Assembly: GCA_028583405.1 (NCBI GenBank)
Contig: CM053261.1
Location: forward strand, 16,546,783 to 16,610,782
From: Pogonophryne albipinna
Lineage: Eukaryota > Chordata > Actinopteri > Perciformes > Artedidraconidae
Direction: 5' to 3'
Length of the DNA stretch: 64,000 nt
Shown here: in pieces, positions 34,247 through 47,060 of the stretch
Layout of the letters: each line of letters begins with the position of its first letter
Position numbering within the stretch: position 1 is the stretch's first letter
Notes under the pieces: generated by a model
What the model was told of the DNA's origin: nothing
Databases searched by the model: none
What the model saw: only the letters and a program-made list of their open reading frames with translations
Position numbers and translations under genes: made by a program

Positions 34247-34264
34247 TGGTGACCCCGACGTGAT
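34247..34264 (+). promoter_or_regulatory. tRNA-Trp-type primer-binding site
   Basis: TGGTGACCCCGACGTGAT is complementary to the 3' end of vertebrate tRNA-Trp including its CCA, as recalled. It sits three bases after the LTR, where reverse transcription of LTR elements starts. Confidence 0.7.
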
Positions 34265-37200
34265 GAGTGCTGGTCTCTAGGAGGAAACACTAGCAGCCAG
34301 CGGACGGAGCAGTGCGGGGGAGATGCCTGGAATAATCTCTGACAACTAAAACCAGGATCCTAGAACTGAAAGGTAAACGGACGCCTGTTTCTATTGAAGG
34401 TCTGTAATTGGCTAAGCTACATTTTAGAGTTGTCAAAGATATTTCCCAGTGTCATAGTCATTGGCGGTAAAACATACAATACATATTTTAGTATAGGTAG
34501 GTAAGTTATATAAATATAAAAGTGAAGCAGCGAAGTATTTCAGCATCGGGTATTGAGTCTCGGACGGCTGGAAGGGTATAGAGTCCCTAGCTTAAGTGAC
34601 GGTATTGAGTCCTCACAAAGCTATACTTCCTGGGGGAGTCAAATGGTAGTATTGAGTCTCCATCCGTGACTAATCAGAATAACAAATCCAAGGCTCATAG
34701 GAGCTGGAGGTGCGTTATATGTAAAAAATCCAAGAGGAGAAACGCGACCTTCAAAAAGCCATTTGAAATGAACGGATTTCTCACTGTCTCTTGTTCTGTT
34801 GGGTTTAACTCCCATTCTGTTGAAATAAATATCGCATCTTAAAAGCTGGACAGACAGCGAGGAGGATATATTTATGTGCTTGTGAATAAATAGAATATAT
34901 TATTGAACATAGAATAGCCTTAGTCAGATAAATAGATACGAAGTTATAATGGAAGGAGAATTTGAACGAGAGGAGCGTGAGTTAGGAGCCCCAGTACGAG
35001 GGACCCCTAGGGACCAATGGGCTCAAGCAGAAAAAATTGATTAGCAGTGGGATTAAAACGGCGGATCGTAAAAAGTCCTCCACAGATCTCCGTTTCCTAC
35101 GCAATAAAATGATAGCAGAAGACAGAGTAGGAGCCGACGAGACATTCGGAAATCTGTTTGTTGATTGTTCTGTCTGTTGGTTGTCATTGTTGATTCGTAA
35201 AGGCCTTGTTTTATGTTGCTAAATGTTTTGGTATACCAATAGTTTGTTGTTAGTTGTTGAAAGAAGCCCCCTTCTCTTGAAAAGGCTGAGAGCTCCAGCC
35301 GGAGCCGGGGTGTCAGTATTTGTCTGTGAAAGAATCTCCCCCCTCTTTCTGATTCTGTAGAAAAGTAGACCCTTTGTTTCAATCAGCCGGGAGAGCAGCA
35401 GCGTACATGCTTGCTCTTTTTCTGATGCCTAAAAATAAAAATTAATAGATCAATGAGTGATCTGAAGTTGGACTGAAATACATTGAAAATTAATAGATCA
35501 ATGTGGGAGTTGAAGTAGTAGATATTGAAATAAATAAGAAACTATAATTTGTTGTTTTTAGCATAGTTTTTGTAGGATACAGTTACGTCACTTTGTGGTT
35601 TTATGAGAGGTTTTGAGAACGGATTGGTACCATTGCATTACATTGTGAATTTCATGGTATTTGTCATTAACTAAGGATTGTACTTAATTATATTTCAAGG
35701 AAAAAATTATATTACATACAGTAACGTTAAGGGAAAGTAAAAAGTGGTTCACTGAGTATATGACGTACCTAGAAAGATTAATGTCTATAAAAATTAAATA
35801 TAATAGTGGATTCCACCTAGATTAGACATAGACAGAGGAGAATTTGTTAGACATGAAATAACGAACTCACTGTAAGAAATATATATATATTATAAATGTT
35901 ATTTGGGAGTAGTATTTATCATACAATAGTGACTCATTTGATGGTTGTTTAAAGTAGAAAAACGCAAGCTATTCACCACAATTGTATTTTTAGGTTATGA
36001 ATAAAACAAAGAGTAGTAAGTGATAAGCAGAAGGGTTTTTGAACGCTTGTCAGTCAGAAGGAATCTATTAATGTGTATGTATGACAGGGGTGCTTATGCC
36101 CGCTTCGGTTTTCAATGTCCGCCATCACGTTAAAACAGAGGATTGGTGGCATTTTCAGTTCATTGCTTACTTCCACACGCCTTTTCCCCTCCTTGTCTCT
36201 TTCATGACTTTATTTAATGCATTAGAACGATTGTTATCGTAACTTTCCGTGTTTCTAGAAGTCAAACTCACTGTTCATATTACGGAGTATATTTCCGGAA
36301 CGGCCTTTCAAAATAAAAGCCACAGGCCGCTGTTCACCAGAGATGCCTTCACAATAAAACAGTAATTAGCTTAACAATATTTTTAACTTATATTACGTCG
36401 TTAAACATTGATTTGAATTCATTACAGTTTTCAAATACGGCGCGGATTGAATACAGTTATTTGTGTATTCTGTTACAACCTCACCATGCTTGTAACACAA
36501 CTTAGATAAACAATTTGAAAATGAATAGAATAACCAAGTGGATAAAAGATTAATCTATAGTGGTTAGGGAGAGTTTCCTTGTTTTGCCTATTAACTTAGA
36601 ACTGAAGTAATAAAGAATAGGCAGACTACTATCATTAGTTTGTTTTAACATTCACATGTTTCAGCATTCCTGACCTCAGCCGTTTTATTTTGTAACCCGT
36701 TGGGAGAGAGATTTAAATTGAGTTTTTCTCAGTAGCTGAATGGCTGTGATTACAGCAGCATTGGATAGTTGTGCACCACCTTTTGGGTTCTCTGAATCAG
36801 TGTGTTGGTGAAGAGTTGCTCACTGCAAACAGAAGAAGTGTGCAAAGAACGCATCTCTGAGGAGGTATTGACATTTTGCTTGTGCCTCGTTGTCAAGGCA
36901 ACAGTGGTGTGAAGAGGTACTGCGGTTTTGGGGGGATTTCTGCTGTACAGAGGACAACGTGTGTCTGCCAAGTGATTCCTTCCCTCATCCCAATGCCAGG
37001 GAGAGTTTCCTTGAAGCCCACTGACCAGGGCCGGTCCTAGCTTTTTGGGGACCCTGCCACTGACTACAGCTGCATCACTGACTGTGCTCATTATGACAAG
37101 ATCTTGAGACATGCTTGTCTCAGATAGTTCAGACTCTGAAGGAATGATGCAATGATTTTACAGCATAATTGTGCAAGAGTTTCCCAGGGGGTGGTGTAGA

Positions 37201-38633
37201 AACCTTAATGCTTAGTGTTTAGATAAGAGGCTGCTTGTTTAAATGATGGTCTGGAATACTGAAAAGATTAAAGTTTAATATTCTTGTTTAGCAAACAAGA
37301 CATCTGATTATTATGTCACACATAATAATCTTGACATAGAAACTAGCTATGGGTAAAACATGTGGTTGTTATACCATTGTTATCATGAACAAAAGATAAA
37401 TAAGGAAATAGTATATGCTTAAAGATGAACGGATTTCATATCCTAGACAGGATTAGTTATTGTGAATACTCCACAAGGTATCTACTAATGTATTTTAAAG
37501 AACCAAATTTAAAGAAATTGAATTGACTTGATAAATAAGTAAAGATAAAAAGTTGTATTACCCATTAATCAATCAATTGGTAAATTAAAAATAGCAGTAA
37601 AGAAGAAACTGCTAAAGTAAAAGGAGAAAATAATCCTAACACACACTGAAGGTACTGTGGGATAAAAGGGGGAGACATGATGGAAATATTCACTACACTT
37701 TCAGCAGTGGGTGTTTTGGAGTTAGGAGTACAGAGTAGAACAGATTCTTCAATCTTTTCATCATGTTTACAAATTATTCTTTTAGAGTTTTTATTCATGT
37801 GAGAATTGGGTAGTGTTTTAAGTTGTTACAGTATTTATCTACAGTTCAAAGGGAGAGTTTTGGTAACCACTCAATAAAATCAGACAAATATTTATTTATA
37901 TAGGTCATGTTGAAGGGAAAGCTAGTTCTAAACAAAATATAGTATTTCAATTTGAGGTATTGGTTTCACCATTGTGACATAGTTATTACCATAGGAGGGC
38001 TTTCGGATGGACATACAAAATGACTTCTGTTTTTAAATCCTTGATAAAGTAGGGAGTAATTGTTGCATGTTCGGACACCCAGGGTTCCACACACTGCTAA
38101 AGAGTTTAACATTGTTTTTTAGGTAGACCAGAATTGAAGATAAATGAGTATAATGAGCTATGAAATACAGAGCAACACAGATCCTAGTAATGGTTTGACT
38201 CAAGATAATAGTTAAGTACACAAGTTTCTGAATTAGATCTATTAGACATTTTAATATAGATTAGGTGTAAATGAATGGCAGTAGTAGTACTATAAGGAAG
38301 TGAGTTTTGTACCAAGTTACAGGAAATGTGGGAAACAGCTGTCCCAATGAAAAGTTAGAGATATCTGGAAAATTATAGTTGTAATCGTGAATTAATAAAT
38401 GATGGCGCTCCATATATGTCTTAAGATTTTTGTAGACAAAGGATACTGGCCTATGCTGAAATATCAAAGTCTCTGCAGAGCACGACACATGGCCAAAAAG
38501 ACTGAGGCCAAATGACCTTTGACCCTGACCGACAGTGTAACTTGAGAAGGCACTGTCAATGACTGACTCTGGGGTGAACCTGACCAAACTTGACTTCACA
38601 ACCTGACAGTGTGAGTGTGAATGTGAGTGTATA
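34265..38633 (+). other. Leader and decayed body of the LTR element
   Basis: After the primer site there is a leader with four TATTGAGTC/TATAGAGTC-like motifs (34,551-34,660). The rest is AT-rich with no sustained frame. A stretch at about 36,740-37,030 keeps short Cys/Trp-containing open pieces on the plus strand that I could not identify. A CAGGGCCGGTCCTAG hAT-like terminus occurs at about 37,026 with no partner nearby. Confidence 0.4.
34949..35044 (+). pseudogene. Possible start of a retroelement gag-like frame, broken
   Basis: An ATG about 685 bp after the primer site opens a charged frame of 31 codons that ends at a TAG just after a run of six A. A second open stretch continues in the next frame from about 35,037 to 35,155. 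The position fits a gag start, but no domain was recognised, and the frame break means no full product. Confidence 0.35.
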
Positions 38634-39206
38634 GAGGCTTCTCAATACTCAAATTTCCCCTCCTCGACTCCTCGACTCCTCGGTCCTCCGGTGGTGACCC
38701 GGAAATGAATTTCAGCGCGCCATTTTGAAGGACATCTAATTTCTCTAAATGCACACCGAGGACCGAGCATCGAGCATCGAGGAGGCTCTCTGGAGGAGCT
38801 ATAACCGAGGATACACTGATGGTTCCTCCACGGCTCCTCCGCGGATGCATTTCCGGGAACGGTGGAGGCGTGACGCATGGCCAGACTTATCTCAGCCAAT
38901 GACAGCTCTGCATGCATCCCTCGATATTATTTTAGAAACTGCTTTCATCACTACACGATGTTTCCAGATGAGAACAGCTGTGAGGTCCGTGCAGAAAGCA
39001 GAGCAGTGTGTATAATATATATCACTGAGTATAACAGGCCTACATACTCTCTTTATTTGCTTTAGTTTAGTAGATAACTGCAAACAAAGAGTCGATATTT
39101 TTCTAAAACCATTTAGTGCTTGTGCTTCACATAATAAAATACACAACGGCTGTAGCCTGATTATGCTTTAGGAGCTGTGTGTGTGTGTGTGTGTGTGTGT
39201 GTAGTG

Positions 39207-39237
<31 letters not shown>

Positions 39238-39846
39238 TAGTGTGTGTGTGTGTGTGTGTGTGTGTGTAGTGCGTAGATGCGGCGGACAGACGGGTCTCAG
39301 TTGGTTTGGTGTCCTCTGCATACTTTTAATACTTGTAAATACAACTTTTGGCCCGTAATTTCAATTCCCCATTTCAGCGACCAGAGAGAGGGGGGGATAT
39401 ATCCAGTCTCTGATTAGTGTTACGTTATTATGAGAGAGCTCTCATACTTTAAATTGTATATATTTATATAAATATATTTGTGTGTGTGTGTCCGCATCTG
39501 TAGCCTGTTATTGTCTGATTATACCGCACTCTCAATGAATTCAAAGTAAATATGTGGGGGAACAATGTTCAGCTGATCTAATAGAGATTATAAAATACAG
39601 CGCTATGACAAAACACTCGACAGCTGATGCAGCTGTTGCCACGTAATAATGAACGGACGTCGCTTTAATATGACCGCTCAGAGGAGAGGAGTTCTCATTT
39701 CTTTAAACGTCTGCTGCTTCCCCTCCTCTCTCCTCGGTTCCCCTCCTCGGTCCTCAGCTCGCATCTCCTGTGGGCGGGACTAAGTCTCGAGGAGGGGAGT
39801 CGAGGAGGGGAGTCGAGGAGGGGAAATGTAAGAATTGAGAAGCCTC
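38634..39846. mobile_element. 1.2-kb MITE-like element with CTCGACTCCT repeats at its ends
   Basis: Ends GAGGCTTCTCAAT and ATTGAGAAGCCTC are inverted. They are followed inwards by TTTCCCCTCCTCGACTCCTC and its complement in two to three short tandem copies. No clear target duplication was seen. An interrupted GT microsatellite (39,178-39,268) lies inside. The superfamily is not determined. Confidence 0.75.
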
Positions 39847-40407
39847 TTATGTCTGCATGTGATCAGTGCAACTGCATGATTTAAAACAATGACTAATCAA
39901 GCATGTTTTTGGACTAACACATTATTCTGGGGCTCTGTGGGAAATGAGAGGTTTCCTACAATTCCACAGAATTGGAAAACCGCACTTGTGACCCGTTTCT
40001 AATCTACTTGATGATATTTCACTCCCACAGGCAGTGGCGGTTTGCAGAATGTGAAGCTCAAACTAAAACATGAAGATTCTGTTTCTTTTAGGACTGAAAG
40101 ATGGAGAGAAACACTTCATTTCACTGGAGTGTTTACTGTGGAAAATGATGGATGTACATTTGTGAATAATGTTTGGTATTTTCTTATAATCCATTATTAC
40201 CTGAAGGTTTTCTTCCCATACAGGATTTTGTTACACATGAGTTCATGTGTAAAAAGGGGGAGTGTAAACTTCACAATCTACATTTTTCAATCTGACCATT
40301 GATTGACAGTTTTAGAATTAACCTGCTCCATATCTGGGGATAAGATACTGTTTGATGAATGTTGACATGTTTCTAATATTGATTGAGTTATAACAAGTAA
40401 CACAGAT
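39847..40407. other. No recognised feature
   Basis: AT-rich sequence of the LTR-element body between two inserted elements. Only short chance frames are present. Confidence 0.45.
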
Positions 40408-41009
40408 CAGAGTCCTGCATCGGGTCGGGTACCCGCGGGTACCCGACGGGTGACCCGCAAAAAAGGTGATTCGCGGGTGGTATTTTTTCAAACGCTTTTT
40501 TCCGGGTTCGGGTCTGGGTAAAACAAAGAAGATGCGGGTCGGGTCGCGGGTGTTGCATAATATCTATATTAAAATAATAATAATTTAATGTTTAAATCCT
40601 CAGACCTCTCCCCCGCGGGACCGCGCATAATCATAACCTCTGCAGCGCATCAATCTGCTGCTGCATTGGAAATGGCTGAGGTGAAGCTCTCAGCGGAGAA
40701 TACAGCATTTTCAATAACACTTCCTCGAGAGCGAAACCCAGCGTCTGGAGGCTTTTGGTTCCTAGATGAGAAAATAACCAACATCCCACGCTTTGAGACA
40801 AATATGCACCTGCGTGTGTTAACAATTGCACGTTTTCACTGCTCATATATAGGCGGGTTCGGGTCGGGTTGCGGATCTTGTGCCGACGGGTCGGGGCGGG
40901 TTGCGGAACTAATTGGCAATATGTGCGGGTAGCGGGGCGGGTTCGGTATTGCACGCCGCGGGTGCGGGGCGGGAGCGGGTCTTGAAAATCAGACCCGTGC
41001 AGGACTCTG
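40408..41009. mobile_element. Non-autonomous hAT element
   Basis: Terminal inverted repeats CAGAGTCCTGCA and TGCAGGACTCTG are flanked by the perfect 8-bp duplication ACACAGAT (40,400-40,407 and 41,010-41,017). GGGTCGGGT/ACCCGC subterminal repeats fill both ends. The 602-bp element holds a short frame from the ATG at 40,672 (MAEVKLSAENTAFSITLPRE), probably a leftover of a parent gene. Confidence 0.93.
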
Positions 41010-41961
41010 ACACAGATGCAGAATCAGTGGCCAAGAGGCTACTGTGAGAGATGTAATTCCAGAATGGAATACTGAAGAAGTTGACCTGTGATGATGAAGC
41101 AATTTTGTAATATTTCAACAGGTATTAAAGTAACTGAGGTGTGAAATGTAGAAAGAACATATTACAGTTAAAGCTAAAACATAGTAATGTAATGAGACAT
41201 AATTTAATTTAGACAACATCATGTAACTAGCCTGGTAAAGAAGTAAAAGCCATAGACTTTATTGTTTAGGTCATTATGGGGATATACATTTCATCTAAAT
41301 TCATAATAGAAAGACATTTGATGACAGTTTGTTGGAATTCTGTATTCATTTTTTCAGCTTGATAATATCTAAGCACTGACAGGTAGAAGCAGTATCACCA
41401 GGAAATCATTCACTTTGTCAGTATCATGATTTTGGTTGTTTTTGAATCCATAACATTAGTGTGTTTCTTTACCAGAAACATTAGCAGTTCATATTATATT
41501 TAGATTTTAAATAGGATCTCAAGGATTTCATTTAAGAATAACACAGATGCTTGTCAGAAATTCAGAGCTATTGAAATATGTTATTTAGTTCACCTAAAGA
41601 TGTTGGGGTTTTAATTTTGTTGGCACAGTCCAAGTATTAAGATTCTGAAGCTGCACTGGCAGATAGGAGGTCTACAATTAATTTAGAAAACCTGTTCACA
41701 GACGGCTGTTGTTTTAAGACACCCCACCAACAGGCTCCAAGCGGTGGTGGGTCAAACAGCTGAGGGCCCAGGAGCCCTGAGCGTAGGCTTAAGGGATTGG
41801 TATCAGATTTCTCCACACAGGTCGCTGACGCCAAAGGGGGACCCAGGAGGCCGACACAGCGGAGTTCGTCTGGCTGAAGGTCATCAGGCCCACGTGGCTC
41901 AACCCCAGGTTCTCTATATATATATATAGCAAAATAAAGTCCGCCAACTCGATAGGTTTAT
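41010..41961 (+). other. Decayed body with faint pol-like traces
   Basis: About 41,670-41,750 shows a short plus-strand stretch recalling the start of a retroelement RNase H domain, and 41,835-41,905 one recalling the C-terminal end of an integrase. Stops and frame changes separate them. Both are weak resemblances from memory. A TATATATATATATA run lies at 41,916. A 22-bp AAAATAAAGTCCGCCAACTC segment at 41,933 recurs at 42,893. Confidence 0.3.
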
Positions 41962-42420
41962 ACTGAACACTGAACTGTGCTTGAAAGGAGTCAGCACAAG
42001 GATAAAACACTCTTTTGCCAAATAGTTTGCCAAACAGTTCATTTATCAGATGGGGGCAGAGAAGAAGGAACAATTCTGCCCCGAATCCCACGTTGATACA
42101 GAGGAATCGATGAGGTCCTTTGCTGAGGAGGTTGAGGAGCTGCTGAGGAACAACAAGATGGTGATGAGGTTGAGATGTATGAAGGACTACAAAACCTTTT
42201 GGATGAAAAAAGCATGATGTTCACTAGTGCTTAGTGATCCCCTCCTCAATCACACCACAAAGGGGATGATTGCACCAGAGATTTCCACTGGAGTAACAAG
42301 AATATTCGTTGCGCCGCCACGTGAAGCCATGCTTAGAGAAATGATCAGATGCTTGTGGTGAAGTCTGATCGTTCTTCGTCTGACCCTTCCCCTGAAAGTG
42401 GAGAGGACACAGAAGATCCT
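41962..42420 (-). repeat. P block, inverted arm of a second palindrome
   Basis: It matches 15,890-16,345 including the acidic transposase N-terminal piece and the GAGGACACAGA segment. At 42,420 it breaks after GAAGATCC. The expected continuation, CATCCCATAGCTGCG, appears at 48,409, so about 6 kb intervenes. Confidence 0.75.
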
Positions 42421-42686
42421 GTAAGGGAAACTTATGCAGCAATGGAGAGTCAGGACTCAGAGAGACACGATGAGAGTTGGAGCTTTGATATCAAACACTG
42501 GTAGTTTATATTTATGTAGAATAAGACTGACACATTCAACCACAATGATTGACACAGACAATCACAATAGAAAATCATCTCTCATCAATGTTTGGATCAT
42601 CTGTTGTCAAAAGCACAATAATGAACGCACATAAAACACAGACGCATAATAGCAAAAACATCTTCTTTAAAATAATATGTTTTAAC

Positions 42687-44938
42687 TAGTGCTGTCAAAA
42701 TTATCGCGTTAACGGCGGTAATTAATTTTTTGAATTAATTGCGTTAAAATATTTAACGCATTTAACGCATGTGCAGAATGGCCCGCCCCATACGTGCCAC
42801 CAGTGGCAGCGCCAGGGTATGGCTGGGGTAGGCTACACCCATACCAAGAAATGGCTTAGCCCCACCATGAAAAATGATGTTAAAGTAAGCAAAATAAAGT
42901 CCGCCAACTCGCGCAGAGTAAATTGCACAGACAGCAGTTAGTAAGATTGATTTCAGTAGCCACTTGTCTGGAAATACCGAAGACCAGAAACGGTTTTGAA
43001 AACTTTTGTCACGTAGTGATCGTCTTCTCAATAGAACATCTTTGATAATGTCGGTGTTGTTGCAGGAAGTCCGGAGAATACTTTTGCTGTAGTACAGGGG
43101 TGCACAGGGCCGGACTGGGACAATAAGTCAGGCCGGGAATTATACACCCAGCCAGGCCACTACCAGTTTTTTTGTGCCATTTTGCTGGATTTATTTGTCA
43201 ATTTTTACAGCGTTGCTGCCCGTAGTGATAGCCCTCTAAATCTACTACCCAAAAATAAAACATATGGACATGGGTTACTTTTAAAAAAAAAATTGCAAAT
43301 CTATTTAGGAACCTATATGAACATATTTTAAGTGGGGGTGGACCCCAAATCCTATAGGGGGGTCCGGGGGCATGCCCCCCCGGTAAGATTTTTTTTTTTT
43401 AAATGTTGGACTTAAATGCATCAATCTGGTGCATTTTGAGGGGGAAATAAAGAGACTACACCCATATGAAACAGAACTGTATACATTTAAATAATCATAA
43501 AATCATAAAAACATGGCCATAACCAATAACATACCATATCCAATATGAAAAAACATTGAAACTTGTTTATTTATTTGTTTTTGGTTCATTTATAGTTGCG
43601 AGTGTGTCTGTGCTCCTGAACCAGCCTCACCTGTCTCCCTCCTCTCCCCCCCTGCTCCTCTTTGAGGCAGAAGCAAAGAATAGTTTTAGCTCTCAACAAG
43701 TTTTAATAGTTTATCTTGCTTTTTTTCACCTAGTTAACGTTTTTTTTTATTATTATTCATGCATATTTTACTAATCACTCCCCCCTCAAATGGAAATATG
43801 TGTTTACATAAATGGTGACCAAACCGTTTGAGACCCACAGAGATAACTTGGACTAAGTTAACTATCTAAACACTCAGATAGTCCTTTACCTCAACTGAGC
43901 TGTAGTTATCAGTCTCTCAGTCTGACTGCCTGGAGAGGACTCTCCCCCCACCTTGTTGTTGAAAAAGCTCCTTATATCCGTTAGCGCAGCTAGCATCAGA
44001 TGCTAACAACAACAATACACGTAACCGGTGCGCGCGCTTTATCTCACTCGCTCGCGCCACACACACCCTCCTGAGCTTGAATGACACACATCGAGGGCAT
44101 TAGTATGATCTGTAGGAAAGTGGCCATGTGGGCAGGCCACATCATGTTGACAGCCAGTCACCCTCTGTGAGGCAGAGTCAGACCCACATTTGCGCAGCCT
44201 TGCGTTCACAATACATACATCAAAGAAAAATCCTCAGGCCAGCAGGCCACTTAACAGGCCAGGTCATCGGGAAACCTCCCGGTCCTCCCGATGGCCAGTC
44301 CGGGCCTGGGGGTGCACATAACTGGTACGCAGGTTATGTGCGTAATCTGAAACTTGTGTCACAAAGCGCATTTGCGTACCGACGTACTTGTGAAGCTTTT
44401 CCAGAAGGCGGTTAGATCACCGGACGACAGAGTCGGTCTCCGTGTGCACAGACAGGGCTGCTGTTAACGTCGGTCTGTACAACGGAACTGTGCCAAAACT
44501 ACGCCAACCGGCCTGCAGAGGGAGACTCTTTCCCCCCCCCCCCTTCACTGGAGAACTGCGCTAAAACAGATGATCACAACGTTCGCACTCTGTGGTCACG
44601 AAGTTTAGCCGCCGCCGCCCCCCCCTCTGTCGACTTTCCTGAAGTACTTCCCCGTTGATAGAAATCAACACGTAATGAATTAAGACCCCACGGTTTGATG
44701 ATTGATAGGTATGTGGGCTGTCTTTCATTTTGACACGCAGAAAAATGTTATAATAAACATAGATACTGTATGTGAAATGGATATATCCGCCTTCTTTCAT
44801 TTATCTTTCCATTCCCACAACAATATACATAAATAAATGGCATATTTTGGACATAGTTCGAATGGTGATTAATCATGATTAATTAATTTTTAAGCTGTGA
44901 TTAATCTGATTAAAATTTTTAATCGTTTGACAGCCCTA
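42687..44938. mobile_element. hAT element (outer of a nested pair)
   Basis: TAGTGCTGTCAAA and TTTGACAGCCCTA termini are flanked by the perfect duplication GTTTTAAC (42,679-42,686 and 44,939-44,946). Subterminal ATTAATTG/GATTAATC motifs are abundant, as in many fish hAT elements. Without the nested insert it is about 1,040 bp and non-autonomous. Confidence 0.93.
43105..44308. mobile_element. hAT element nested inside the outer hAT
   Basis: CAGGGCCGGACTGG and CCAGTCCGGGCCTG termini are flanked by the perfect 8-bp duplication GGGGTGCA (43,097-43,104 and 44,309-44,316). The interior is AT-rich to 43,800 and CpG-containing near 44,030. No transposase frame was recognised. Confidence 0.93.
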
Positions 44939-46724
44939 GTTTTAACATGTAACCATTAGTTGATCTCACTTATCAAACTATAAAATCAAAACCAGCTTGC
45001 AGTTTAAAGATTTAGTTTAAGGCAATCACTAGTCAAATGCATTTAAAACATAGGATCATAAGAGATCCAGGTGAGGTATAAAATCAGGATCATAACAGAT
45101 CCAGCTGAGGTATAAAATCACAGTTAAGGTATAAAATTCACAGTGGTGATTTGATCAATTTGTAATCTGCAAAGTTACAGTGTCCTCAATTTTAGGATTA
45201 CTTTACGTTTACTTCATTACATATTAAATCAAAAGACTATGGCATGATAACATAATTACATTACTTCAACTATCAATCATTATTTCATTTCAAAATCTGA
45301 AGGGAAAATTAAACAATTCTCAAAATGTTTAACAATCTGAAAAGGAAACATTAGGCAAATATTCAAAGACTTTTGTAAAAACCTGGAAAGGAAGGTTTAA
45401 ACGTTTAAAATTTGAAACATCATTTTAGGTCTGTCTGTGCATGGGTTATACGTTGAAGAGTAGTGTTGTTAAGCCTGATTGCTGGACAATTAAGGATAGT
45501 AACATTATCTGTTATAATATTAGAAATATCTTATTGTTCAATACCTTATAATCTGAAAATATCAATTAATTTATTTTGTTTAGTGTGAAAGTGTAATCTG
45601 ATCTGACAAAATATATTTATCACCACTATTTAACACATGTCTGTTCATCGGAAATATAAGAACAATCATTAATTGTACATCTGTAAACATCTGGTCATGC
45701 AATTCAAATGTTATCTTTGTACAAGAGCTGGAAGAACATGTCCTCCTGACTCGTTCTCCTCCTCTCTTTATGACACAGAATGTCTGGTGTGTAAAGGCAT
45801 CCTGATACTGTAGATTAGCACTGAGGTGCTGATTGGCTCAAAACTCTTCTTCATCAGAGCGCCATATTTCAACCCCCCCAATTGCTCTGTTTTTGTGTGG
45901 CTCATTCAGTGAGCACTGTAGTTGATCCCCCCTAGTGAAATGGAGGCTCATCTGCCTGCATTCCTTCTGCTATCTGCTTGAGAGCAGTGCAACTGCCTAT
46001 TCCAAGTGGCACATCCAGATGCCCCCCCCGTGATGGGAGAGGTTAGGAAGACATCTGCTCCTCCAAGAAACATGGAACCTTGTATTATAGAAGCATCTGA
46101 AGCCCTCGCTCGTCCTGCAGGGTTGTCTGCTTGAGCCCACCGAGCAGAAAGATGAAGAAGCATCCCATCTCATCAGAAAGTTGAAGATTAGAATCCTCTC
46201 ATCTCGAACGACCTCGTGCCTCCTTGCACGTGGCTGGGGGTGCTCTCTGCAGCCGGAGAGTGTGATCCTCTCTCTCTGACCCTTGGCCTTCAGAGCTGTC
46301 CTAGTTATTGGGTTAACACTTGATAGGGATGTTTTCCTGAGTGAAGACAACTCAAGGTAATGGATTAGCACATTATCATTTAATTACAAAAATAGGATAG
46401 GCCCCTCAGAATTATTTGGGAGCCTTCCTGACACATGCACATGCATACATTTAAGGTTTGTGTTAGTCATTTAACATGCAAGAATCATATACTCATCAGT
46501 CCAAAGCAGAGAAATTTTATTTTAAGTTAAAGGTGAGCTAGTCCCTGTGGATATAACCCCTTCTCAATGATTCTAAATGTTAGATTAATTCACCATTTAC
46601 CATTTGATAAAAGATTAGTTTATCAGAAATACATTTGAAATAAATGTTCCAATATGAAATCAATTACTCAATATCATTGACTCTCCCCTCCCTTTTCTTA
46701 CATATGTCACATATGTAATAACAA

Positions 46725-47060
46725 CGTAGGAGTCTATTTAAACATGGTATCGTCAATAAGCTATTAATCGAGAAGACGCAGTATCAGTATGCAACTCGCA
46801 AATATCTCTTCTCTCTTTCCTATCCCTCTCTTCCATCTTCTCTCTATTCTCTCTTCCACATCTCTCTCTATTCTCTCTTCCTCATCCCTCTCTCTTCCTC
46901 ATCTCTCTCTCATCCTCATCTCCCTCTTTCCTCTCTTCCCTATCTCTTTCTTCTCTCACTTCTGTTAGATATGAAATAAAACATATGAGTCCATGTAGGC
47001 ATGGTATAGATCATAATCCATTACTCGACAAGACTCAGTATCACCTGTGCGCAGCTCACA
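46725..47060. repeat. CT-rich tract flanked by diverged direct repeats
   Basis: A ~175-bp stretch of CTCTTCC/CTCTCT motifs (46,795-46,970) lies between two ~70-bp relatives: GGAGTCTATTTAAACATGGT... at 46,728 and GAGTCCATGTAGGCATGGTA... at 46,986. Both contain AGAC(G/T)CAGTATCA. Confidence 0.65.

Noticed and set aside
45997..46371. 124-codon minus-strand frame
   Set aside because: No recognisable domain, atypical composition, and no splice or copy support.
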